A DNA stretch of 64,000 bases from Achromobacter xylosoxidans. Its GTDB lineage: Bacteria; Pseudomonadota; Gammaproteobacteria; Burkholderiales; Burkholderiaceae_B. Every line of letters starts with the position of its first letter. Position 1 is the first letter of the stretch. The notes beneath the pieces were generated by a model. That model did not search any database, was not told the origin of the DNA, and saw only the letters and a list, made by a program, of their open reading frames with translations. The position numbers and the translations under genes were made by a program. The stretch lies in NCBI RefSeq assembly GCF_014490035.1, contig NZ_CP061008.1, forward strand, positions 6,448,001-6,512,000, in the 5' to 3' direction. Positions 1 through 8,026 of this stretch are shown piece by piece.

Positions 1-132
1 GCTGCTGCTGCATTGAATGTGGCGGATTATGGGTATGTGTTGGAGAACGGGCGGATTTCGGTGCATGGGAGTGCGGATAAGTTGAAGCATGATCCGGCTG
101 TAGTTGCGGCATATTTGGGTGGGTCGCATTAG
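1..132 (+). CDS. ABC transporter ATP-binding protein, LivF type (C-terminal fragment)
   Basis: The last 43 codons of a gene entering from the left edge, ending in TAG. The visible part reads as the C-terminal tail of a branched-chain amino acid type ATPase: YGYVLENGRI followed by a short acidic/hydrophobic end with AAYLG. The same pattern ends the complete LivF-like protein at 9422-10264. Walker motifs lie outside the window, so the transported substrate cannot be inferred. No neighbouring gene of its operon is visible, and the next 880 bases are non-coding. Confidence 0.8.
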   Translation, partial: AAAALNVADYGYVLENGRISVHGSADKLKHDPAVVAAYLGGSH

Positions 133-167
133 GGATGTGCTGCGCGGCGGGCGTTCTTTCTATTGAC

Positions 168-332
168 GCCTGCCACGTTGGGGACTCGCGCTGCGCGGGG
201 CAACGATTGCGGTCCGGAGCCTTCGCTCCGGACTTCCCCTTCGTCATCGTCGTTGCCGCCTGCGGCGGCTGCCTTCCGATTCCCTCGGGCTTATCGACGC
301 CCCGCGCAGCGCGAGTCCCCAACGCGGCAGGC
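168..332. repeat. 165-bp inverted-repeat element, copy 1
   Basis: Its 34-bp ends (168-201 and 299-332) are inverted copies of each other with one mismatch. Between them lies a 9-bp stem hairpin (212-220 with 225-233, loop cttc) inside a 51-bp core (203-253). That core recurs in inverted orientation at 888-938 with three differences. A 13-bp block at 278-290 also recurs, at 852-864. No open frame in it looks like a gene and no clear target-site duplication flanks it. It may be a non-autonomous mobile element or a structured intergenic RNA/DNA element. Confidence 0.7.
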
Positions 333-809
333 TGCATTGTCTGAATCTTCACGGGCGCTGGGGCGAGTGGTGTGCTTGGCGTTTTTTTCCGCATCGGGGT
401 GTGGTGGCGGGTCTTGCGGGGCCCGCCCCAGGCCGGCCGCGCGGGCGGCCTTTTGGGGCCTACGCGGTGTCTTGCGTCGCGTGATGGCGCTGCGCGCAGT
501 GGCTGCGGCATCACGTCTATTCAGCCCAGCCCAGCATCTACATTTCAACTCCGATGCCGGATGGGCGGCGCGCGCGAGACACTCTGCATGCGCAAGCCAC
601 GGCCCATCGCGCGCCGCCCATCACCGCCCCACCCCCAGGACGGCGATGCCATCAGAAAACAGCTGTCCACATTCGCGACAGCGAGCACTATCGAAATTTC
701 AAAAATCACGTATGTCATTTATGGCCGCCCGCGCGGCCATAAATGACGGGCAGCACAAGACTCGACACTGGCCACGGATCTAACAGCGCAGCGACCCAAG
801 ACGACAGTA
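333..809. other. non-coding stretch between the two inverted-repeat elements
   Basis: No convincing gene is seen. The open frames crossing it have low-complexity Arg/Ala/Pro-rich translations, typical of random frames in GC-rich DNA, and lack start signals. It contains a GC-rich imperfect stem followed by TTTT near 431-454 and a perfect 15-bp palindrome at 714-747, listed separately. Confidence 0.6.
714..747. repeat. perfect 15-bp inverted repeat
   Basis: Arms 714-728 and 733-747 are exact inverted copies around a 4-base spacer. The stem is half AT (gtcattta) and half GC. It is far from any gene end: 582 bases after the upstream stop and 271 bases past the end of ohr. It has no T-tract typical of a terminator. 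Confidence 0.6.
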
Positions 810-973
810 GCCCGTCGGCGCGGGCGGCGTGGCGGCTCGCAACCTCGATGCGCCCGAGGGAATCCGAAGGGAAGGCCGAAGGCCTGGACGAGGATGACGA
901 AGGGGCAGTCCGGAGCGAACGCTCCGGACCGCAATCGTGGGCGCGAGCCGCCACGCCGCACGCGACGACGGGC
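810..973. repeat. 164-bp inverted-repeat element, copy 2 (inverted relative to copy 1)
   Basis: Ends 810-840 and 943-973 are 31-bp inverted copies with two mismatches. They differ in sequence from the ends of copy 1. Inside, 888-938 is the reverse complement of the copy-1 core with 48 of 51 bases identical, including the 9-bp hairpin (908-916 with 921-929). The block 852-864 matches 278-290. Order and spacing of these parts match copy 1 almost to the base. Confidence 0.7.
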
Positions 974-1017
974 GGCCTACGAACAAGACCGCCCGCCAAT
1001 AGAACACAAATCAACGA

Positions 1018-1443
1018 TCAAACAATCGTCAACGTCACATCAATATTGCCCCGCGTAGCATTCGAATAAGGGCAAACGATATGCGCCGCAGCGACCAGCT
1101 TCTCTGCCTCGGCCCGCTCCATCCCCGGCAACGAAATCTTCAATTCGACTTCGATCCCGAACCCCGTAGGAATAGGACCGATGCCAACAGCGCCGTCGAT
1201 CGTCGCATTCGACGGCATGGCGATCTTGTCGCGGCCGGCGACGAATTTCATGGCGCCCATGAAGCAGGCCGAATAGCCCACGGCGAACAGCTGTTCCGGA
1301 TTGGTGCCGGCCGCGCCCGCGCCGCCCAGTTCCTTCGGCGTGGTCAGCTTGACGTTCAGGTTGCCGTCGTCCGTCGCGCCCGTTCCTTCACGGCCGCCGG
1401 TAACGTGCGCATGGGCGCGGTACAGCACTTTTTCGATAGACAT
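1018..1443 (-). CDS. ohr: organic hydroperoxide reductase Ohr
   Basis: A 141-residue cytosolic thiol peroxidase that reduces organic and fatty-acid hydroperoxides, with lipoylated proteins as the known reductant of the family. The two redox cysteines fall at the family positions: Cys60 in GYSACF and Cys124 in [11 protein letters not shown]. Arg18 and Glu50 are the likely partners that position the reactive thiol. Length is typical. It lies downstream of ohrR on the same strand with a 143-bp gap. That gap carries the same 19-bp motif found ahead of ohrR, so it probably has its own OhrR-controlled promoter. Confidence 0.95.
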   Translation of the reverse strand: MSIEKVLYRAHAHVTGGREGTGATDDGNLNVKLTTPKELGGAGAAGTNPEQLFAVGYSACFMGAMKFVAGRDKIAMPSNATIDGAVGIGPIPTGFGIEVELKISLPGMERAEAEKLVAAAHIVCPYSNATRGNIDVTLTIV

Positions 1444-1525
1444 GATGCGTTTCCTTGTAGGGAAGTGGGGGTTGAACTGCCAGGCCTGGCGGGAACATCC
1501 CGCTGCGACCCTTACTATTTAAATA

Positions 1526-1544
1526 GCGCAATATTAAATAGCGC
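1526..1544. promoter_or_regulatory. OhrR operator candidate upstream of ohr
   Basis: The 19-mer gcgcaatattaaatagcgc occurs here and again, exactly, at 2050-2068 just upstream of ohrR. It sits in a run of TATTTAAATA-like repeats (about 1515-1556) about 80 bases ahead of the ohr start. An AT-rich palindromic motif shared only by the regulator and its target is what an autoregulating OhrR should bind. Confidence 0.75.
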
Positions 1545-1586
1545 ACTATTTATTTAACCTAACAGTAGCGGGCCTGGCCCGCTACT

Positions 1587-2048
1587 TCAAAGACTTGCGC
1601 TCAGCTTCTCCCGCAGCGCATGCAGCGTTTTCATCATACCTTGCGCCTCTTCCAGCGAACACTGCGCGGCGCCCGCGATCGAGTGCGGCACGGCCTCGGC
1701 CTGCGCGCGCAGTTCGCGGCCCTGGCGGGTCAGCCCGACGATCACCTGGCGCTCGTCTTCCACGGCGCGCTTGCGCGTCACCAGGCCCGCCGCTTCCAGG
1801 CGCTTGAGCAGCGGCGTCAGCGTGGCCGAATCCAGGAACAGGCGCTCGCCGATATCCGTCACCGTAATCTCGTCGCCTTCCCACAGCACGAGCATCACCA
1901 GGTACTGCGGATAGGTCAGATCCAGCCCGCGCAGCAGCTTGCGGTACACCTTGTTCATCGCCAGCGAAGTCGAGTACAGGGCGAAGCACAGCTGGCTGTC
2001 CAGCAGCAGCGGATTGAATGCAGCCTTGGCTTTGGATCGAGATTTCAT
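1587..2048 (-). CDS. ohrR: MarR-family peroxide sensor OhrR
   Basis: A 153-residue winged-helix repressor. The N-terminal segment [15 protein letters not shown] carries the peroxide-sensing Cys21, at the position known in OhrR proteins. The DNA-binding region follows (about 55-105, with [27 protein letters not shown]). Oxidation of the cysteine by organic hydroperoxides is known to release OhrR from DNA and induce ohr. The ATG at 2046-2048 abuts the 19-bp operator candidate, leaving no room for a normal ribosome binding site. The transcript may be leaderless or the true start may be different. It precedes ohr on the same strand. Confidence 0.92.
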   Translation of the reverse strand: MKSRSKAKAAFNPLLLDSQLCFALYSTSLAMNKVYRKLLRGLDLTYPQYLVMLVLWEGDEITVTDIGERLFLDSATLTPLLKRLEAAGLVTRKRAVEDERQVIVGLTRQGRELRAQAEAVPHSIAGAAQCSLEEAQGMMKTLHALREKLSASL

Positions 2049-2049
2049 T

Positions 2050-2068
2050 GCGCAATATTAAATAGCGC
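2050..2068. promoter_or_regulatory. OhrR operator candidate upstream of ohrR
   Basis: An exact second copy of the 19-mer at 1526-1544, lying one base upstream of the ohrR start codon. Binding here would block transcription start or elongation of ohrR itself, that is, autorepression. Confidence 0.7.
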
Positions 2069-2111
2069 GCGATTTATCGTCAACAACTATTTTGAGCAAA
2101 ACCGCCGGCGC

Positions 2112-2816
2112 CTATGCCGGCTCGCCCTCGGCCGCGGCACGGTCCGACCCGTATTGTTTCAGACCGTCCAGGTCCAGCACCCGGACAGCGCCGTATTCCA
2201 CGTTCAGCAGGCCCGCCTCTTCCAGCTTGCGCAGCGCCTGGTTGGCGCGCTGGCGCGACACTCGGGCCAGATAGCCGACTTCTTCCTGCGTAATCGCCAG
2301 GCGCATGCCCATGCCGGGATACAGCAAAGGGTTGAAGAGTTCGGCCAGGCAGCGGGCCACGCGCGCATCCGGGTCCAGCAAACGGTCGTACTCCGCCTTG
2401 CCGATGAACTGCGCCACGCGCTCGTTCAATTGGTGGAGCAGATAGCGGTTGAATGGGATGCTGCTGTCCAGCAGCCAGTCGAACGTGGTGGCCGGCAAAC
2501 GCGCCACCACCGAATCCCGCAGCGCAACGATGTCGTACTTGCGGATTTCGCGCTTGAGCAGCGAACCCTCGCCGATCCAGCCGCCCGCAGGCACGCCGGT
2601 CAGCGAAGCCACCTTGCCTTCCGCATTGCCCACCGAAACCTTGACCAACCCTGCCAGCACTCCTATCCAAGCCTGGGCGAGTTCACCTTTGCGCTCTATG
2701 ATCGACCCGGCAACCACCTGCTGCACGGTAAGGTCCCGCTCGACGCGCTCTTGCTGATCGCGGCTGAGCACGCGAAACCAGGCGGCGGCGAGTTGCAGGG
2801 AGTCGGATAGCTGCAT
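2112..2816 (-). CDS. Crp/Fnr-family transcriptional regulator
   Basis: A 234-residue protein with an N-terminal cyclic-nucleotide-binding fold (about 20-135) and a C-terminal Crp-type helix-turn-helix (about 160-215, ITQEEVGYLARVSRQRANQALRKL). The cysteine set of oxygen-sensing Fnr is absent, so it is not an iron-sulfur Fnr, and its ligand is unknown. It is divergent from the acyl-CoA synthetase/Liv operon starting at 2986, across a 169-bp gap. It is therefore the best candidate regulator of that operon, though that is inference. Confidence 0.85.
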   Translation of the reverse strand: MQLSDSLQLAAAWFRVLSRDQQERVERDLTVQQVVAGSIIERKGELAQAWIGVLAGLVKVSVGNAEGKVASLTGVPAGGWIGEGSLLKREIRKYDIVALRDSVVARLPATTFDWLLDSSIPFNRYLLHQLNERVAQFIGKAEYDRLLDPDARVARCLAELFNPLLYPGMGMRLAITQEEVGYLARVSRQRANQALRKLEEAGLLNVEYGAVRVLDLDGLKQYGSDRAAAEGEPA

Positions 2817-2985
2817 CGGGAATACCCTAAAAGTTCCTTGAATGTCGCGATGGTGACAGTTGGTAGCAACCCAACCTTATACCTTAACTCCTGCCGTAAA
2901 TCTAAAACCAACTGGTCAAGCGCCTCATCGCCGCCGCCGCTCTCGCGGACTCCCGGCCCGATGCGCCCAAACCGGAGGAGACATC

Positions 2986-4962
2986 GTGGCACATACACCG
3001 CCCGCATCTGCACAGATGCCGGCGGCGCTGGATACCTTTCCGGCGCTGCTGTTCACGCATGCCAGCGTTCGTGGGTCGCGGCCCGCCATACGCGAAAAAG
3101 ATCTGGGGATCTGGCAAACCCTCACGTGGTCCGAAGTGGCGGAGCATGTCCGGCACGTCGCCCATGGCTTGGCCGCATTGGGCATCAAACCCGGCATGCA
3201 CGTGGCCGTGATCGGCGAAAACCGCCCGCGCCTGTACATGGCCATGATGGCTGCGCAGTCGCTCGGTGCGATACCGGTTCCGCTCTACCAGGATGCCGTG
3301 GCGCAGGAAATGGTCTACGTGCTGCAGGACGCCGAGATCAGCGTGGCCATCGTCGAAGACCAGGAACAGGTCGACAAGATGCTCGAAGTCCACGAGCAAT
3401 GTCCCGCGCTCAAGCACGTGGTGTATGACGATCCGCGCGGCCTGCGCCATTACACCGACCCGATGCTGCGCTCGTATGAACAGCTGGAAGAGCTGGGCCG
3501 CGAGTACGCCAAACAGCATCCCGGCTTCTTCGACCAGGCCGTCGCAGCCGTGCAGCCGCATGATCCGGCCGCCATGTTCTACACCTCCGGCACCACCGGC
3601 AAGCCCAAGGGCGTGGTGCTCACGCACCATGCGCTGATCGACCGCGCGCGCGCCGTGTCCGATATGGAAAAGCTGACCGACCAGGAAGACGTGCTGGCCT
3701 ATCTGCCGCCCGCCTGGATCGGCCAGAACATGTTCTCGTACACGCAGCTGCTGGTAACGGGCTTTACCGTGAACCATCCTGAATCGCCCGACACCGTGTC
3801 GATCGACATGCGCGACATCGGCCCCACCTATTACTTCGCGCCGCCGCGCGTGCTGGAAGGCCTGCTGACACACGTGATGATCCGCATGGAAGACGCGGGA
3901 CTGATCAAGCGCAAGCTGTTCGCGGCCTGCATGAAGCTCGCGCGCCGCGTGGGCGCCAAGATCCTGGACGGCGAGCAGGTCGGCGCCTGGGACCGTCTGC
4001 GCTACGCGCTGGGCAACATGATGATCTACGGTCCGCTGCGCAACGCGCTGGGCATGAGCCGGGTGCGCGTGGCCTATACCGCGGGCGAGGCCATCGGCCC
4101 CGACCTGTTCGTGTTCTACCGCTCCATCGGCATCAACCTCAAGCAGCTCTACGGCTCCACCGAAACCTCGGTCTTCGTCTGCGTGCAGCCCGACGGCCAG
4201 GTACGCGACGACACCGTGGGCCCGCCCGTCGAAGGCGTGGAGATCCGCGTGGCCGACAACGGCGAGATCCTGGTCAAGAGCCCCGGGCTCTTCAAGGAGT
4301 ACTACCGCAACCCCGAAGCCACCGCCGAAGCGCGCAGCGCCGACGGCTGGTTCCATACGGGCGACGCGGGCTATCTGGACACCGACGGCCAGTTGAAGAT
4401 CATCGACCGCGCCAAGGACGTGGGCAAGCTCGCCAACGGCGCCCTGTTCGCGCCCAAGTACATCGAAAACAAGCTCAAGTTCTTCCAGCACATCAAGGAA
4501 GCGGTCGCCTTCGGCGCCAACCGCGACGACGTGTGCGCCTTCATCAACATCGACCTGGAAGCCGTGGGCAACTGGGCCGAACGCCGCGGCATGCCCTATG
4601 CCGGCTACACCGACCTGGCGTCCAAGGACGAGGTCTACCAGCTGATCGCCGAATGCGTGGAACAGGTCAACGCCGACCTGGCCACCGATCCCAAGCTGTC
4701 GGCCTCGCAGATCAGCCGCTTCCTGATCCTGCACAAGGAACTGGATCCGGACGACGACGAATTGACCCGCACGCGCAAGGTGCGCCGCGCCTTCATCGCG
4801 CAGAAGTACGGCGTGCTGATCGACGCGCTCTTTGGCGGCAAGCAGTCGCAGTTCATCGAGACCGAAGTGAAATTCGAAGACGGACGCACCGGCAAGATCT
4901 CGGCGGATCTGAAGATCCGCCCGGTCAAGACGTTTCCCGCCATTACTGCCAAGGCCGCGTAG
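2986..4962 (+). CDS. long-chain type acyl-CoA synthetase (AMP-binding)
   Basis: A 658-residue adenylate-forming enzyme that should activate a carboxylic acid with ATP and CoA. The AMP-binding loop YTSGTTGKPKGV is intact. The adenine motif YGSTETS and the hinge region GWFHTGDAGYLDTDGQLKIIDR follow. I chose the GTG start at 2986 because GGAGGAG lies seven bases upstream; the frame stays open to 2860, but that extension looks non-coding. It is the first gene of a co-directional seven-gene run with a Liv-type transporter, so its substrate is probably imported by that transporter. An aromatic or branched acid is likely, but the substrate is not readable from sequence. Confidence 0.88.
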   Translation: MAHTPPASAQMPAALDTFPALLFTHASVRGSRPAIREKDLGIWQTLTWSEVAEHVRHVAHGLAALGIKPGMHVAVIGENRPRLYMAMMAAQSLGAIPVPLYQDAVAQEMVYVLQDAEISVAIVEDQEQVDKMLEVHEQCPALKHVVYDDPRGLRHYTDPMLRSYEQLEELGREYAKQHPGFFDQAVAAVQPHDPAAMFYTSGTTGKPKGVVLTHHALIDRARAVSDMEKLTDQEDVLAYLPPAWIGQNMFSYTQLLVTGFTVNHPESPDTVSIDMRDIGPTYYFAPPRVLEGLLTHVMIRMEDAGLIKRKLFAACMKLARRVGAKILDGEQVGAWDRLRYALGNMMIYGPLRNALGMSRVRVAYTAGEAIGPDLFVFYRSIGINLKQLYGSTETSVFVCVQPDGQVRDDTVGPPVEGVEIRVADNGEILVKSPGLFKEYYRNPEATAEARSADGWFHTGDAGYLDTDGQLKIIDRAKDVGKLANGALFAPKYIENKLKFFQHIKEAVAFGANRDDVCAFINIDLEAVGNWAERRGMPYAGYTDLASKDEVYQLIAECVEQVNADLATDPKLSASQISRFLILHKELDPDDDELTRTRKVRRAFIAQKYGVLIDALFGGKQSQFIETEVKFEDGRTGKISADLKIRPVKTFPAITAKAA

Positions 4963-4967
4963 AGATC

Positions 4968-5864
4968 ATGAGCAACAACGACCGCGACCAGCGTATCGGC
5001 GACGTCATGCTGGACATGCAGAACATCTCGCTGTCCTTCGGCGGCGTGAAGGCGCTGACGGACATATCCTTCAACGTGCGCGAACACGAGATCCGCGCCA
5101 TCATCGGCCCCAACGGCGCCGGCAAGAGCTCGATGCTCAACGTCATCAACGGCGTCTACACGCCGCAGCAGGGCGGCATCGAATTCCGCGGCGAACGCTT
5201 CTCGCGCATGAATCCGCGCCGCGCCGCTGAAATGGGCATCGCGCGCACGTTCCAGAACCTGGCCCTGTTCAAGGGCATGAGCGTGCTGGACAACATCATG
5301 ACCGGCCGCAACCTGCGCATGAAGTGCGGGCTGCTGGCCCAGGCCTTCCGCCTGGGGCCGGCCGAGCGCGAAGAGATCAAGCACCGCGAATTCGTCGAGA
5401 ACATCGTCGACTTCCTGGAAATCCAGGCCTACCGCAAGACGCCCGTGGGCCGCCTGCCCTACGGCCTGCAAAAGCGCGTGGACCTGGGCCGCGCGCTGGC
5501 GATGGAGCCGCGCCTGCTGTTGCTGGACGAGCCCATGGCCGGCATGAACATCGAAGAGAAGCAGGACATGAGCCGCTTCATCCTGGATGTGAACGACGAG
5601 TTCGGCACCACCATCGTGCTGATCGAGCACGACATGGGCGTGGTCATGGATATCTCGGACCGCGTCGTGGTGCTGGACTACGGCAAGAAGATCGGCGACG
5701 GCAAGCCGGACGAGGTCCGTGCCAACGAAGACGTCATCCGAGCTTACCTTGGCGTCGGCGGCGAAGCCGCCGTCGCCAAGGACGCGCCTGCGCAGGAGGG
5801 AGCCCCCTCCCCTAACCCTCCCCCCAAGGGGGAGGGAGAAAGCAAGCCGGCAACGCTGAACTAG
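4968..5864 (+). CDS. branched-chain amino acid type ABC transporter ATP-binding protein (LivG-like)
   Basis: A 298-residue ATPase: Walker A GPNGAGKSS, ABC signature in the variant form LPYGLQKRVDLGRAL, Walker B LLLLDEP, and the switch histidine in LIEHDMGVVMDI. It begins six bases after the synthetase stop. The C-terminal tail of about 30 residues after AYLGVGGEA is unusual and Pro/Gly/Lys rich (PSPNPPPKGEGE). It is encoded by a GC-rich palindromic repeat that looks like an intergenic element captured into the gene. It should pair with the ATPase at 9422 to power the permeases at 5874 and 6830. Confidence 0.92.
   Translation: MSNNDRDQRIGDVMLDMQNISLSFGGVKALTDISFNVREHEIRAIIGPNGAGKSSMLNVINGVYTPQQGGIEFRGERFSRMNPRRAAEMGIARTFQNLALFKGMSVLDNIMTGRNLRMKCGLLAQAFRLGPAEREEIKHREFVENIVDFLEIQAYRKTPVGRLPYGLQKRVDLGRALAMEPRLLLLDEPMAGMNIEEKQDMSRFILDVNDEFGTTIVLIEHDMGVVMDISDRVVVLDYGKKIGDGKPDEVRANEDVIRAYLGVGGEAAVAKDAPAQEGAPSPNPPPKGEGESKPATLN
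5800..5840. repeat. REP-like palindromic element inside the LivG-like gene
   Basis: A C/G-rich stretch containing a 9-bp inverted repeat, 5816-5824 with 5828-5836, preceded by a near-duplicate ccctcccctaa. Elements of this shape are common between genes in many Proteobacteria. Here the element lies in frame in the last codons of the ATPase and creates its PSPNPPPKGEGE tail. Confidence 0.7.
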
Positions 5865-5873
5865 GAAGCGGAC

Positions 5874-6803
5874 ATGGGATTTTTTCTAGAGACCTTACTC
5901 GGCGGCCTGATGAGCGGCATGCTGTATGCCCTGATCGGCCTGGGCTTCGTGCTGATCTTCAAGGCTTCGGGCGTCTTCAACTTCGCGCAGGGCGCGATGG
6001 TGCTGGTCGCCGCGCTGTCCATGGCCCGCTTCTCGGAGTGGCTGCCGCGCTGGTTCGGCTTTGACAACATGATCCTGGCCAACGTGCTGGCATTCATCGT
6101 CAGCGCCATCGTGATGTTCCTGCTGGCGGTCGCCATCGAACGCTTCGTGCTGCGCCACCTGGTCAACCAGGAAGCCACCACCCTGCTGATGGCCACGCTG
6201 GGCATCAGCTACTTCCTGGATGGCCTGGGCCAGATCACTTTCGGCAGCTCGGTGTATTCCATCAACGTCGGCATGCCCAAGGATCCGCTGATGATCCTGG
6301 ACTCGGTCTTCGAGGGCGGATTGCTGATCAACCTGGAAGACCTTACCGCAGCGGTGATTGCCGCCCTGCTGGTGGCCGCGCTGGCGCTGTTCTTCCAGTA
6401 CACCTCGACCGGCCGCGCCCTGCGCGCGGTCGCCGACGATCACCAGGCCGCGCAGTCCATCGGCATTCCGTTGAACCGCATCTGGGTGATCGTCTGGAGC
6501 GTGGCCGGGCTGGTCGCGCTGGTGGCCGGGATCATCTGGGGCTCGAAGTTCGGCGTGCAGTTCACGCTGTCCACCGCGGCGCTGCGGGCCCTGCCGGTGG
6601 TGATCCTGGGCGGCCTGACCTCGGTGCCGGGCGCCATCCTGGGCGGCCTGATCATCGGCGTGGGCGAAAAGCTGTCCGAGGTCTATTTGGGGTCGCTGGT
6701 GGGCGGCGGTATCGAAATCTGGTTCGCCTATGTGCTGGCGCTGGTGTTCCTGCTGTTCCGTCCGCAAGGGCTGTTCGGCGAGAAGATCATCGACCGTGTC
6801 TGA
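5874..6803 (+). CDS. branched-chain amino acid type ABC permease (LivH-like)
   Basis: A 309-residue inner-membrane permease with about eight hydrophobic segments. The N-terminus (ETLLGGLMSGMLYALIGLG) and the FNFAQGAMV motif are typical of the LivH family. The conserved cytoplasmic stretch TSTGRALRAVADD couples to the ATPases. GGAAG upstream of the ATG supports the start. It follows the LivG-like gene by nine bases and is translated with the rest of the transporter. The substrate is unknown. Confidence 0.92.
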   Translation: MGFFLETLLGGLMSGMLYALIGLGFVLIFKASGVFNFAQGAMVLVAALSMARFSEWLPRWFGFDNMILANVLAFIVSAIVMFLLAVAIERFVLRHLVNQEATTLLMATLGISYFLDGLGQITFGSSVYSINVGMPKDPLMILDSVFEGGLLINLEDLTAAVIAALLVAALALFFQYTSTGRALRAVADDHQAAQSIGIPLNRIWVIVWSVAGLVALVAGIIWGSKFGVQFTLSTAALRALPVVILGGLTSVPGAILGGLIIGVGEKLSEVYLGSLVGGGIEIWFAYVLALVFLLFRPQGLFGEKIIDRV

Positions 6804-6829
6804 GCCCAAAGGCCCTCTAGGATAAAAAC

Positions 6830-7894
6830 ATGTTCTATCGCGAAAACGGCCAGTTCAAGACCAGCTATCGCGCTGACCAGCAGATCTTCCCGATCCGCCA
6901 GGACCGCATCTTCATCTGGCTGCTGCTGGCGGTGGCGTTCGTCGCCATCCCGGCCATGGCCAGCGACTACCTGCTGCGCGCCATCCTGATCCCGTTCCTG
7001 ATCCTGGCGCTCGCCGCCGTGGGCCTGAACATCCTGGTGGGCTATTGCGGCCAGATCTCGCTAGGCACCGGCGCCTTCATGGCGGTGGGCGCCTATGCGG
7101 CCTGGAACTTCGGCGTGCGCTTTCCCGGCATGCCGCTGGTCGTCCAGATCCTGCTGGGCGGCTTCTTCGCCACCATTGTGGGCGTGATCTTCGGCATACC
7201 CAGCCTGCGCATCCGCGGCCTGTACCTGGCGGTGGCGACGCTGGCCGCGCAGTTCTTCGTGGACTGGGCGTTCCTGCGCATTCCCTTCTTCACCAACTAC
7301 TCGTCGTCCGGCAACGTCTCGGTGCCGCCGCTGACGGCCTTCGGCCTGCCGGTGCAGAGCGCGCTGGAAAAGTACCTGTTCGTGCTGATCCTGGTCGTCA
7401 TCTTCAGCCTGTTGGCCAAGAACCTGGTGCGCGGCGCCATCGGCCGCCAATGGATGGCGATCCGCGACATGGACGTGGCGGCCTCCGTCATCGGCATCCG
7501 CCCCATGTACGCCAAGCTCACGGCCTTCGCGGTCAGCTCGTTCATCGTCGGCGTGGCCGGGGCCTTGTGGGGCTACATCCACCTGGGTTCATGGGAACCG
7601 CTGGCGTTCGACCTGACGCGTTCGTTCCAGCTGCTGTTCATGGTCATCATCGGCGGGCTGGGTTCGATCATCGGCAGCTTCTTCGGCGCGGCGTTCATCG
7701 TGCTGGTGCCGGTGGCGCTGTCCAACATCCCGCACGCGCTGGGCATCCCGCTGTCGGTGGACACGGCGGCGCACATCGAACACATGGTGTTCGGCGCGCT
7801 GATCGTGTTCTTCCTGATCGCCGAACCGCACGGACTGGCCAGACTATGGAGCATCGGCAAGGAGAAGCTGCGCATCTGGCCGTTCCCGCATTGA
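6830..7894 (+). CDS. branched-chain amino acid type ABC permease (LivM-like)
   Basis: The 354-residue partner of the LivH-like permease. It has a short hydrophilic N-terminus, then about ten hydrophobic segments. Family motifs are LVGYCGQISLGTGAFMAVGAY and, in the cytoplasmic loop, GRQWMAIRDMDVAASVIGI, a coupling segment. The C-terminus ends in a charged EKLRIWPF segment. It sits 26 bases after livH. A 132-bp gap with hairpins separates it from the binding protein, which may help set their relative expression. Confidence 0.92.
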   Translation: MFYRENGQFKTSYRADQQIFPIRQDRIFIWLLLAVAFVAIPAMASDYLLRAILIPFLILALAAVGLNILVGYCGQISLGTGAFMAVGAYAAWNFGVRFPGMPLVVQILLGGFFATIVGVIFGIPSLRIRGLYLAVATLAAQFFVDWAFLRIPFFTNYSSSGNVSVPPLTAFGLPVQSALEKYLFVLILVVIFSLLAKNLVRGAIGRQWMAIRDMDVAASVIGIRPMYAKLTAFAVSSFIVGVAGALWGYIHLGSWEPLAFDLTRSFQLLFMVIIGGLGSIIGSFFGAAFIVLVPVALSNIPHALGIPLSVDTAAHIEHMVFGALIVFFLIAEPHGLARLWSIGKEKLRIWPFPH

Positions 7895-7912
7895 TTTCGC
7901 ATTGATTTCCGC

Positions 7913-7980
7913 GGTCCGCGGCGGCACAAGCGCGGCGGACCCGCCCTGAATACCCGGCTCAAGACCGGGCCAATCCCGGT
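7913..7980 (+). promoter_or_regulatory. hairpin cluster between the LivM-like permease and the binding protein
   Basis: Three stems are visible: 7913-7919 with 7935-7941; 7953-7957 with 7965-7969; and 7964-7969 with 7975-7980. The last two share 7965-7969 and cannot form together. No long U-tract follows. Likely roles are processing or mRNA protection that raises binding-protein output, or attenuation. This was read by eye and not folded. Confidence 0.4.
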
Positions 7981-8026
7981 GTCCCAGGGTTTACTGACCC
8001 AAACACCACGCAGGAGGTAAATGGAG

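Noticed and set aside
163..783. 206-residue open frame in the left intergenic region
   Set aside because: It runs through both arms of the first inverted-repeat element, has Arg/Ala/Pro-rich low-complexity translation and no ribosome site. It is a chance frame in GC-rich DNA.
2859..2875. Palindrome gttgg-N7-ccaac in the gap between the Crp/Fnr gene and the synthetase operon as its operator
   Set aside because: It does not resemble the TGTGA or TTGAT half sites of Crp/Fnr proteins, and a 5-bp arm is easily found by chance.
2902..4734. 610-residue frame opposite the acyl-CoA synthetase
   Set aside because: A mirror of a strongly conserved coding region on the other strand. It has His/Gly/Val-rich shadow composition and no domain.
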